Positions 1-5,841 of a stretch of DNA of 5,841 nt are shown piece after piece. This DNA is from an uncultured Phycisphaerales bacterium (GTDB lineage: Bacteria; Planctomycetota; Phycisphaerae; Phycisphaerales; UBA1924), in assembly GCA_937891445.1 (NCBI GenBank), contig CALAFV010000333.1, positions 1 to 5,841 of the forward strand, read 5' to 3'. How positions within the stretch are numbered: the first letter of the stretch is position 1; the number at the start of each line of letters is the position of its first letter. The translations under genes were made by a program, and so were the position numbers. Below the pieces are notes generated by a model that worked only from the letters and a program-made list of their open reading frames with translations, searched no databases and was not told the origin of the DNA.

Positions 1-480
1 GTGCGGAGCGACGGCTCCAACTCGGCCCCGCGGCCGCGCGCCGAGGTGCGGTGCGTCCAGTGCGGCTTCGATGTCGGCGCCATTCCGGGATCGACCCCGA
101 CGGTTCGGTGCCCGGAATGCGGTTGTTCGATGGACCTGCTGCGCGACACGATGCTCGAGCCGTGGCCGGGCGAGGCGGCGGCGATCCGACGGATGCTCGG
201 CTTCTTCCCGTTGGGCGTCGCGTGCTACCTGGCCGCGGTGGTCGTCCTGATCGCGATCAACCTCGGCGCTCCGGGGCCGATCGGCGTATGGGGCGTATTG
301 GCGTTCTGCGTGCTGATCAACTGCGGCGAGGCCGTCGTGCGGGCTCGCGCGATCGTGCGGGCGAGCGTTCCGGTCCGCGAGCGCACGCCGGCGGTGCTCC
401 GGCTGGGCGCGATCGGCGTCGGTCTGACGGCCGCGTGCTGGCTGCCGGTCATCCTCATCACGCTGCTGATGCTGCAATGA
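1..480 (+). CDS. Zinc-ribbon protein with three predicted membrane helices, function unknown (5' end may be cut)
   Basis: The 159-residue reading frame opens with GTG at the first base of the window, so the true start could lie upstream. Residues 18-40 form a C-x2-C...C-x2-C zinc ribbon (C18, C21, C37, C40; the second knuckle reads CPECG), with an extra Cys at 42. Three hydrophobic segments follow, at about 68-88, 93-112 and 135-157, and the protein ends right after the last one. The order is therefore a cytoplasmic metal-binding knuckle followed by a small membrane domain. Short proteins beginning with a C-x2-C-G-(F/Y)-D type ribbon are frequent in planctomycete genomes and mostly have no known role. 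The frame is supported by strong G/C bias at codon third positions. It converges on the pseudopilin-like gene with only 19 bases between the stop codons. I cannot assign a function; nucleic-acid binding, protein binding or a purely structural zinc site are all possible. Confidence 0.75.
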   Translation: MRSDGSNSAPRPRAEVRCVQCGFDVGAIPGSTPTVRCPECGCSMDLLRDTMLEPWPGEAAAIRRMLGFFPLGVACYLAAVVVLIAINLGAPGPIGVWGVLAFCVLINCGEAVVRARAIVRASVPVRERTPAVLRLGAIGVGLTAACWLPVILITLLMLQ

Positions 481-499
481 GGCGCCGGGCGCGTCGGGC

Positions 500-1264
500 T
501 TAACGCAGGAGCCAGTCGGTCATCTTCGTCGCGTGCCACGTCATGTCGGTGCGCGAGAAACCGGTGAACGTCGCCGCGTGGCCGTCGATGAAGAGCAGGT
601 TGGCCCGGTTCCCGCCGTGCGGGTTCAGTTCCGCCTCGGCGAAGGGGTACTGCGGCGCCGGCGGCGGGTCATCGAAGAAGACCAGCGGCCGCGAGGCGTC
701 GTCCTGGTCGCAGTCGGGGTGCGGGCGGGGGTCGGTCCCGTAAGGCTGCGGATAGAGGGTTCGGCTGTTGCCGTCGCCGCCGAGGACGAACGCGCCGGTG
801 AAATGAACAAGTCTCGCCGGGAGCGATGCGCCGACCTGGCCGGTGCGGACGAAGATGAACCGCGTCTGCATGAAGTACGAGAACGTCGCAGAGTCGCGCG
901 GCCGCGCGGGGTCGAAGTAGACCTTCGGCGTTTCGAGGTGCCCTTTCTCCAGCAGTTGCTCTGTCCACGCGGGGCCGGGGGCGTCGCCGCTCGTGCCGTT
1001 GCCGCCGAAGACGTGGTAGGTGGACCAGGTGGGGAACTGCTCCGCGTGGTCCTCGGCGTAAGTCAGCATCGCCTGGCCGATGCCGTGGAGGTTGGTCAGG
1101 CACATGGTGGTCCGGGCCGTGCGCCGCGTGCTCGAGAGCGCCGGCAGCAGGATGGTCATCAGCAGCGAGATGATCGCGATGACCACCAGCAGTTCGATCA
1201 GCGTGAAGCCGCGGCCCCGCCGGGGTGCCCGCGGGGAGGCTGGACACGGACGGCGTGCACGCAT
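500..1264 (-). CDS. Prepilin-type N-terminal cleavage/methylation domain protein (planctomycete pseudopilin-like, H-X-DG type C-terminus)
   Basis: This 254-residue protein starts at the ATG at 1264. An arginine/proline-rich leader (residues 1-19) ends in Gly-19, followed by the class III signal FTLIELLVVIAIISLL from F20. Prepilin peptidase would cut between G19 and F20 and methylate F20. E24 is the conserved glutamate at mature position 5, and residues 20-41 form the hydrophobic helix. The next stretch, with a C-x-x-N-L pattern near 55-58 and a Gln-Ala-x-x-x-Tyr-Ala segment near 64-70, matches the helix seen in planctomycete members. Near the C-terminus H216 lies before D227-G228-H229, resembling the H-X9-DG element of the large planctomycete pseudopilin family (DUF1559-like), but with ten residues between H and D. 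Such proteins are presumed to enter type IV pilus or type II secretion-like fibres, but most have no tested role. The gene lies 63 bases after radA on the same strand, so co-transcription is possible. No strong Shine-Dalgarno sequence precedes the ATG. Confidence 0.93.
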   Translation of the reverse strand: MRARRPCPASPRAPRRGRGFTLIELLVVIAIISLLMTILLPALSSTRRTARTTMCLTNLHGIGQAMLTYAEDHAEQFPTWSTYHVFGGNGTSGDAPGPAWTEQLLEKGHLETPKVYFDPARPRDSATFSYFMQTRFIFVRTGQVGASLPARLVHFTGAFVLGGDGNSRTLYPQPYGTDPRPHPDCDQDDASRPLVFFDDPPPAPQYPFAEAELNPHGGNRANLLFIDGHAATFTGFSRTDMTWHATKMTDWLLR

Positions 1265-1327
1265 GGACTCAGTCTACCCGGCAGGCCGCACGCGCCGTGT
1301 GAACCGGCTGTACCGCCGCCGCCGGCA

Positions 1328-2791
1328 TCAGCCCAGATGCTCGATCGCCTCTCCGATCGTGCGGACGGGGATCACCGCGGCGGCGGCTTCCTTGCCCAGG
1401 GTGCGATCCCGCGCGGCGGCCGCGGGGGCGATGACACGGTGCAACCCCAGGCGCTGGGCCTCGCGGATCCGCTGGCCGAGTTGCGGCACCGGACGTACCT
1501 CGCCCCCCAGCCCGACCTCGCCGACGGCGGCCACCGCGGGGGCCAGCCCGCGCTTGTAGTGCGCCCCTGCGATCGCCAGAAGCAGCGCCAGGTCCGCCGC
1601 CGGTTCGGCGACGCGGATGCCGCCGACGCTGGAGGCGAAGATGTCGCGGTCGGCCAGACGCAGGCCCGCGTGCTGTTCCAAGACCGCGATGAGCATCGCG
1701 AGCCGGCCGGGGTCCACGCCGGAGGCCTTGCGTTTCGCCGCGCCGAGGAAGCCCGTCGCGGTCAGCGCCTGCAGTTCCACGAGCACGCATCGCGAGCCGG
1801 CGAGCACGGGGCAGATCACCGAGCCCGGCCTGCCGCCGGCCGCGAGCCCGTCGTCCAGCACCCCCGCCGCCAGCCCGCCGGGGGCCTCGGCGAGGCCGAA
1901 GCCGGTCATCTCGAAGATCCCCAGTTCGAGCGTGGAGCCGAAGCGGTTCTTGATAGCACGCACGATCCTGTGTGCATGGTAGCGGTCGCCCTCGAAGTAG
2001 AGCACCGTGTCCACCAGGTGCTCCAGCAGGCGCGGGCCGGCGAGTTGGCCGTCCTTGGTGACGTGGCCGACGAGGATCACGGCGATGCCGGTGAGTTTGG
2101 CGAGGTAGACCAGTTCGGCGCAGCAGCGGCGAAGTTGCGCGACCGAGCCGGGTGAGGCGTCCAGGTCGGCCTTGTACACCATCTGGATCGAGTCGATGAC
2201 CATGATCCGCGGGCGCGACCGCCGGGCCTGCTCGATGATCCGCGACAGGTTCGTGTCCGCGAGCACGAACAGTTCTGGCGCCGCCGCGACGCCCAGTCGC
2301 TCGGCGCGCAGGCGGAGTTGATCGGCGGACTCCTCGCTGGTCACGTACAGCACTCGCGCTCCCCCGGCTCCGCTCTCCCCCGTCCCGGCCGCGGCTCCGG
2401 CAAGCGAGCCCGCGACCTGGAGGAGCAGCGTGCTCTTGCCGATCCCCGGGTCGCCGCCGATCAGCGTCACCGAGCCGGGGACCAGGCCGCCACCCAGCAC
2501 GCGGTCGAGTTCCCCGATCCCCGTTGCGAGGCGGGTGACGACCGCGTCGCCCTCGCCCACCTCGGCGATCGGCTTGGCGACCGCGGCCGGCGTGATCGCC
2601 GCCTCGGCCCCCTCAGCGGGGTCGATGGCCCACGCGGCGGCGGCCCCGCGCTGCGGGTCCTGCACCGCGGCCTTGTCCACCCGGTGCTCTTCCAGCGCAT
2701 CCCAGGCGCCGCAGTCGGGGCACTTGCCCTGCCATCGCGCCTGGACACCCCCGCACGTGCGGCACACGAACATTTGCCGACTCTTGGCCAT
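1328..2791 (-). CDS. radA: DNA repair protein RadA (Sms), branch-migration ATPase
   Basis: RadA is a RecA-related hexameric ATPase that helps process recombination intermediates by driving branch migration; it acts on DNA in the cytoplasm. The 487-residue product begins MAKSRQMFVC at the ATG at 2791. A four-Cys zinc finger follows at once (C10, C13, C24, C27), as in the family. Walker A is GGDPGIGKST (112-121; K119), Walker B is RIMVIDS (195-201; D200), and the RadA-specific KNRFG motif is at 281-285. A Lon-protease-like C-terminal domain covers about 335-480, including GGIRVAEPAADLALLLAIAG (400-419) and GEVGLGGEVRPV (424-435). Length is close to E. coli RadA (460 aa). The excess is mostly an Ala/Gly-rich insert at 131-145. 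The frame stays open upstream to about 3442, but the zinc finger directly after this Met and the divergent gene upstream make 2791 the sensible start. No good ribosome-binding site is seen; a GGGG lies about 12 bases upstream. Confidence 0.97.
   Translation of the reverse strand: MAKSRQMFVCRTCGGVQARWQGKCPDCGAWDALEEHRVDKAAVQDPQRGAAAAWAIDPAEGAEAAITPAAVAKPIAEVGEGDAVVTRLATGIGELDRVLGGGLVPGSVTLIGGDPGIGKSTLLLQVAGSLAGAAAGTGESGAGGARVLYVTSEESADQLRLRAERLGVAAAPELFVLADTNLSRIIEQARRSRPRIMVIDSIQMVYKADLDASPGSVAQLRRCCAELVYLAKLTGIAVILVGHVTKDGQLAGPRLLEHLVDTVLYFEGDRYHAHRIVRAIKNRFGSTLELGIFEMTGFGLAEAPGGLAAGVLDDGLAAGGRPGSVICPVLAGSRCVLVELQALTATGFLGAAKRKASGVDPGRLAMLIAVLEQHAGLRLADRDIFASSVGGIRVAEPAADLALLLAIAGAHYKRGLAPAVAAVGEVGLGGEVRPVPQLGQRIREAQRLGLHRVIAPAAAARDRTLGKEAAAAVIPVRTIGEAIEHLG
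2357..2401 (-). other. Ala/Gly-rich insertion inside the RadA ATPase core
   Basis: Residues 131-145 of RadA form a low-complexity run of Ala, Gly, Thr, Glu and Ser between the helix after Walker A and the strand that begins RVLYV. In E. coli RadA the equivalent connection is shorter, by my own alignment from memory. It probably forms a surface loop. No frame change accompanies it, so the gene looks intact. Confidence 0.6.
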
Positions 2792-2987
2792 GGCACAGCA
2801 TAGCCCCGACCCGATCCCCACGCGGGCAGGTCCACCCGGTGGGGATTCTGCCGCGTGGAGCATCCGAACGTCCGAGAACTTTGCTCGCGCATGAACCCGG
2901 TGATACGGGGTGCGTACCGGCTGGGCCGATAGACTGGGTTGGGGCCCGGCGACCGCGTGGCCCTGCCGCAGGTCTCTCCGCCGCGCG
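2792..2987. promoter_or_regulatory. Divergent intergenic region between radA and the AsmA-like gene
   Basis: These 196 bases should hold the promoters for both divergent genes. No canonical -35/-10 pair stands out. On the plus strand TTGCTC at 2881-2886 is -35-like, and TGATAC at 2901-2906 is -10-like, but the spacing of 14 is too short. On the minus strand TATGCT (complement of 2797-2802) is -10-like, but it lies so close to the radA ATG that the transcript would be leaderless, and no -35 partner is visible. The region also contains overlapping inverted repeats at 2813-2858 and repeated GAAC/GTTC tetramers at 2866, 2876 and 2893. Assignment as a promoter region rests on gene orientation rather than on a recognised motif. 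Confidence 0.5.
2813..2858. repeat. Two overlapping, mutually exclusive inverted repeats upstream of radA
   Basis: Pairing A is a perfect 8-base inverted repeat: ATCCCCAC at 2814-2821 with GTGGGGAT at 2839-2846, leaving a 17-base loop. Pairing B joins CCACGCGGGCAG at 2818-2829 with CTGCCGCGTGG at 2848-2858, giving 11 base pairs with one bulged G. Inside its loop is a further small palindrome, CCACC/GGTGG, at 2832-2842. The A and B arms share bases 2818-2821, and A also uses 2839-2842, which belong to B's inner palindrome, so the two folds compete. They lie 22-67 bases before the radA start codon, where they would fall in a radA leader RNA or overlap operator DNA. The pairings are read directly from the sequence. 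A regulatory role is inference, and G+C-rich DNA yields some such repeats by chance. Confidence 0.5.
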
Positions 2988-5841
2988 ATGACGAGCCCGC
3001 CCCCCTCCGATGCGACGTCCGTGACCCCGCGCCGCCGCGGCCGGTTGACGCGGCTGTGCGCTGGATCGTGTCTGCGGCGGCGGACGCGCGTGTGCGCTCG
3101 CCTGTGTATCGGTCTGCCGCTGCTGGCGGTCCTGGCGGTGATCGTGGTGATCCGCACGCCGCTGCTGGGCCGCGTGATCGCGGAGCAGGTGGGGGGGCAA
3201 CTGGGGTGCTCGTTCCGGGGTGGGGCGTACGTCCTGCGCCTGGGCGGCGGCCTGACGATCGAAGATGCCCGCCTGCGGGTGCCGGGGATCGAGGGTCCCG
3301 CGGCCGAGATCCTCCGCGCGGACCGCATCGAGGTGGACCTGGACTGGTCGGGCGTTCCGCTGCGAGCGCCGCGGCCGCGCGGCGTGGTGCTGCACGCCCC
3401 GACCTTCCGCGTCGGCGTCGAGACCAAGTCCGGCGAGATCAATCTCGACGCCCTGCGCGTGCCGTCCGGCGGCGGGGGGCAGAAGAACGTCCCGCCGCGG
3501 GTGGAACTGGTCGGGGGGCGTCTTGAGTTCGGCGAGTATTCCGCGGATTCGTGGCAGTATCAGCGGCTGACGAGCCTGCCCGTCGCGGGGAGGCTCGAGC
3601 CCGTTCCGGGCCCCGGGTTCACCGTGCGGCTGGAGCAGACCGGGCGTGCCTCCGGGCCTCTGGGGCAGCCGATGACGGCCGCGGCGGGCGCACGCATGCT
3701 GCTGGAGGGAAAGGTCGATCTGGCGGCATCCGACGCCGAACTGCGCCTGGTCAACATCAATCTTGATGAGTGGCCGGCGGAGGTGATTCCCTCCACGGTG
3801 CGCGACATGTGGCGCCGGCTCAACGTGCAGGGGCGCATCGAGAGCGCCACGCTACGGTACGCCCAGGGCCAGGGGGCGCACGCGATCATCAAGGTGGACG
3901 GCGTGGCGATGGACGCGCTGGTCCCCGCCGACCGCCCGGAGTTTGCCGGCGCGGACCGCCCGCTGCGGCTGGCGGATGTCACGGGCACGATCCGGCTCTC
4001 GCGTGCCGGGGTCGATGCGCTGCTGGAGGGGATGGTCGGCGATCTCCCCGGGCGCGTGTCGCTCAAGACCTCCGGGACCAGCGCCGACGCCCCGCTGCGC
4101 TGCGAGATCACGACCGCGAGGTTCAAGGTGTCGGAGAGCCCGGAGTTGATGCCGTATGCGCCGAGTCTCGTCCGCAAGAACTTCGCGACGTTCTCCGGTC
4201 CTACGGCGGTCGTCGATGCCCGCGTGATCATCGAGCGCGGGGCCCCCGAGGGGGGCGTGCCCGCGCCGCTGAAGGCGTCGGGCTCCATCGCTTTTGAGAA
4301 CGGCCGCGCGGCGTTCGACAAGTTCCCCTATCCGTTCGAGGACATGAACGGGCTGGTCGTCTTCAACGAGGAGAAGGTCGAGATCGTGAACATCCGCGGG
4401 CGCGGGCCCAGCGGCGCGATTCTCTTCGCCGACGGCTCCTTCGTTCCGCCTGACGACGACGCCCATGTCAACATCGACGTGCTGGTGCTCGACGTGCCGG
4501 TTGATGATGTGCTCCGCGATGCGCTGCCGGGGGAGCGCCGCGGCGTCATCGATGAACTGTTCAACCAGCATCGCTACGACGAACTGGCGGCCAAGGGTCT
4601 GATCCTGCCCCCCGAGGCGGCAGAGGACCTGTCGCGCCGCCTTGGCGAGGCTCGCGCCCGGCTTGAAGCCGCCGAGGGGGAGGAACGGGCGGCGCTGGAG
4701 TCGCAGATCCGCGACCTGGAGCGTGCGCTGGAGGCGCCGCGGCTGGCGCTGGGCGGGACGGCCGAGTTGTCGATTCACATCGAGCGCCCGGGAGGGCCGG
4801 CAAGCAAGTTCGGCTACACCGCGGACGTCAAGATGCTGCGGGCCGCGATGGTGCCGCAGGCCTTCCCGGTGCCGATCCTCGCCGAGGATGTGGTGCTGCG
4901 TCTGACGGAGGAATCGGCGGAGGTGTTGGGGGGCCGGTTCACGGGGCTGACGGGCGGGTCGGCCCAACTCGCGGCGCGGATCGAACTGCGCGATGCGGAG
5001 GACAATCCGGTCTTCCGTCCGTTCCTGACGGTTCGGGCGGAGGACGTCCCGGTGGACGCGATGCTGATCAACGCGATCCCGGATCGCGTGCCGGGGAGCC
5101 CGGTCGGCGTCGCGGGATCGTCCTCCGCGACCCAGGGCCTGTCGCCCAAGACCCTGTTGCAACAACTCAACATTGAGGGGTACGTGGACTGCGTGGCCGC
5201 GATCACGCCTGCGCCGGACAACGCCGGTCCGGGCCGCAAGATCGCGATTGACGTGGACGTGGCCATCGACGGCCTCCGCGCCGGGCCGGATGCCCCGGCC
5301 GGGGAGGAGGCCCTGCGCCTGGAGGACCTCGCCGGGCGCATCCGCGTGACGGATGCGGCGCTGGAGGTGCGCGGCCTGCGCGGCCGGCTCCAGACGCGGC
5401 CGCCCGGTGCGCCGCCGGCTGTTCCCGCCGAGGCGGGGGCGTTCACGATGGACGCGGTCGCGGCGTTTGCCGACGCGGCGGCGGGGAAGCCCGCGTCGAT
5501 CCACGCGACGGTGGAGGCGACCGGGCTCGACGTCGCCGCGCCGCTGGAGCAACTGGTCACGCTCGTGTCGCCGCGGGCCGGCGAACTCGGGGGCGCCATC
5601 CGGCGCAACCATCGGACCGCCGGGCGTGTGGATGTGCGCGTCGAGGCGTCGCAGGCCGGATCGGCTCCGACGGACCTGTCGCTGCGCGTCGGCGCGGCAC
5701 GCGGGCTGGAGTTCGACGCGTTCGGCGGGCGGTTCGGCGTGGAGACGTCGGCCGGGGCCGCGACGCTGCGCGTCGGCGGGTCTGAGAGCGTCGCGTTCGA
5801 GGGATTCGCCACCGCCGTGGCATTCAACGGCCGGCACGTGA
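2988..5841 (+). CDS. Large AsmA/TamB-like membrane-anchored protein (3' end beyond window)
   Basis: The frame beginning at ATG 2988 runs without a stop to the right edge, giving at least 951 residues. The N-terminus is arginine-rich (R15-R17, R19, R22, R30-R32, R34, R38) and is followed by one hydrophobic helix at about 39-55, so the bulk should face the periplasm. Residues 56-140 match the usual AsmA entry: a first amphipathic stretch, a 'GGGLTIEDARLRVPG' strand pair, then 'ADRIEVDLDWSGVPL' leading into 'VVLHAPTFRV'. Later segments repeat alternating beta-strand patterns. The clearest, about 430-485, has the AsmA/YhdP-style order of a strand, FPYPFEDMNGLVVF, and a Gly-rich strand ending LFADGSF. 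A charged coiled-coil-like stretch sits at about 541-583. Family members are thought to form long beta grooves that carry lipid between inner and outer membranes. Codon bias supports the frame throughout. In-frame GTG at 2910 and 3021 are alternative starts, and the Shine-Dalgarno is weak (AGG at 2970-2972). Specific function is unknown. Confidence 0.85.
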   Translation, partial: MTSPPPSDATSVTPRRRGRLTRLCAGSCLRRRTRVCARLCIGLPLLAVLAVIVVIRTPLLGRVIAEQVGGQLGCSFRGGAYVLRLGGGLTIEDARLRVPGIEGPAAEILRADRIEVDLDWSGVPLRAPRPRGVVLHAPTFRVGVETKSGEINLDALRVPSGGGGQKNVPPRVELVGGRLEFGEYSADSWQYQRLTSLPVAGRLEPVPGPGFTVRLEQTGRASGPLGQPMTAAAGARMLLEGKVDLAASDAELRLVNINLDEWPAEVIPSTVRDMWRRLNVQGRIESATLRYAQGQGAHAIIKVDGVAMDALVPADRPEFAGADRPLRLADVTGTIRLSRAGVDALLEGMVGDLPGRVSLKTSGTSADAPLRCEITTARFKVSESPELMPYAPSLVRKNFATFSGPTAVVDARVIIERGAPEGGVPAPLKASGSIAFENGRAAFDKFPYPFEDMNGLVVFNEEKVEIVNIRGRGPSGAILFADGSFVPPDDDAHVNIDVLVLDVPVDDVLRDALPGERRGVIDELFNQHRYDELAAKGLILPPEAAEDLSRRLGEARARLEAAEGEERAALESQIRDLERALEAPRLALGGTAELSIHIERPGGPASKFGYTADVKMLRAAMVPQAFPVPILAEDVVLRLTEESAEVLGGRFTGLTGGSAQLAARIELRDAEDNPVFRPFLTVRAEDVPVDAMLINAIPDRVPGSPVGVAGSSSATQGLSPKTLLQQLNIEGYVDCVAAITPAPDNAGPGRKIAIDVDVAIDGLRAGPDAPAGEEALRLEDLAGRIRVTDAALEVRGLRGRLQTRPPGAPPAVPAEAGAFTMDAVAAFADAAAGKPASIHATVEATGLDVAAPLEQLVTLVSPRAGELGGAIRRNHRTAGRVDVRVEASQAGSAPTDLSLRVGAARGLEFDAFGGRFGVETSAGAATLRVGGSESVAFEGFATAVAFNGRHV
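4608..4736 (+). other. Charged coiled-coil-like segment within the AsmA-like protein
   Basis: Residues about 541-583 are rich in Glu, Arg, Ala and Leu, with leucines spaced in a heptad-like way (SRRLGEARARLEAAEGEE, then AALESQIRDLERALEA). No glycine or proline breaks the helix apart from G553 and G564. The flanking sequence is beta-rich, so this helical stretch looks like an insertion between beta units, preceded by a Pro-Pro pair at 541-542. Confidence 0.6.

Noticed and set aside
481..499. Possible terminator between the convergent genes
   Set aside because: A short GCGC/GCGC stem can be drawn, but there is no T-tract on either strand and the gap is only 19 bases.
1265..1327. Hairpins (GGCTG/CAGCC and CCGGC/GCCGG) between radA and the pseudopilin-like gene
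   Set aside because: Stems are only five base pairs with 12-base or longer loops and no T-tract; expected by chance in sequence of this composition.
533..2155. Plus-strand open frame of 540 codons across the pseudopilin-like gene and radA
   Set aside because: It runs antisense through two well-supported genes and its product has no recognisable motif; a G+C-rich shadow frame.
2792..3442. N-terminal extension of RadA by about 217 residues in the same open frame
   Set aside because: RadA zinc fingers start a few residues after the initiator Met, as at 2791. The extension is low-complexity and would overlap the divergent gene.
2939..3570. Plus-strand open frames in the other two phases at the start of the AsmA-like gene
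   Set aside because: The phase starting at 2988 alone carries a membrane anchor and continuous AsmA-like sequence to the window end, with no frameshift; the others are shadows.
3852..5837. Minus-strand open frame of 661 codons opposite the AsmA-like gene
   Set aside because: It is antisense to a frame with clear protein-family patterns. Its translation is Arg/Ala/Gly/His-rich without domains, as expected of antisense frames in G+C-rich DNA.
1..5841. Mobile element, CRISPR array, toxin-antitoxin or defence cassette
   Set aside because: I found no transposase, integrase, regularly spaced repeats, terminal inverted repeats or small paired genes. Composition is uniform across the window.

Overview
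The window is very G+C-rich, with codons strongly biased to G or C at the third position. It looks like chromosomal DNA of a planctomycete, probably from the Phycisphaerae side of the phylum. The clues are a pseudopilin-like protein with a long arginine-rich leader and a C-terminal histidine/Asp-Gly-His motif, and a short zinc-ribbon protein with membrane helices. Both styles are common in Planctomycetota. The lineage call is inference; there is no rRNA or other decisive marker here.

Layout, left to right. Bases 1-480 (+) encode a small zinc-ribbon protein with about three membrane helices, possibly cut at its 5' end by the window edge. It converges, across a 19-base gap, on a minus-strand pair: radA (2791 down to 1328), followed 63 bases later by the pseudopilin-like gene (1264 down to 500). 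A 196-base divergent intergenic region (2792-2987) separates radA from a very large plus-strand gene. That gene starts near 2988 and is still open at the right edge (at least 951 codons). It encodes a membrane-anchored AsmA/TamB-like protein.

Functionally, RadA is a housekeeping recombination ATPase. The pseudopilin-like protein belongs to the prepilin-peptidase-processed family. The AsmA-like protein is an inner-membrane-anchored protein facing the periplasm, of the kind linked to outer-membrane lipid homeostasis. I see no evidence that these genes form one pathway. The radA/pseudopilin pair may be co-transcribed because of spacing and strand.

There are no tRNA or rRNA genes, insertion sequences, CRISPR arrays or integrase signatures. 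The most interesting parts are the divergent intergenic region, which has overlapping and mutually exclusive inverted repeats and a GTTC direct repeat upstream of radA, and the architecture of the AsmA-like protein. I did not find a convincing previously undescribed multi-gene system.
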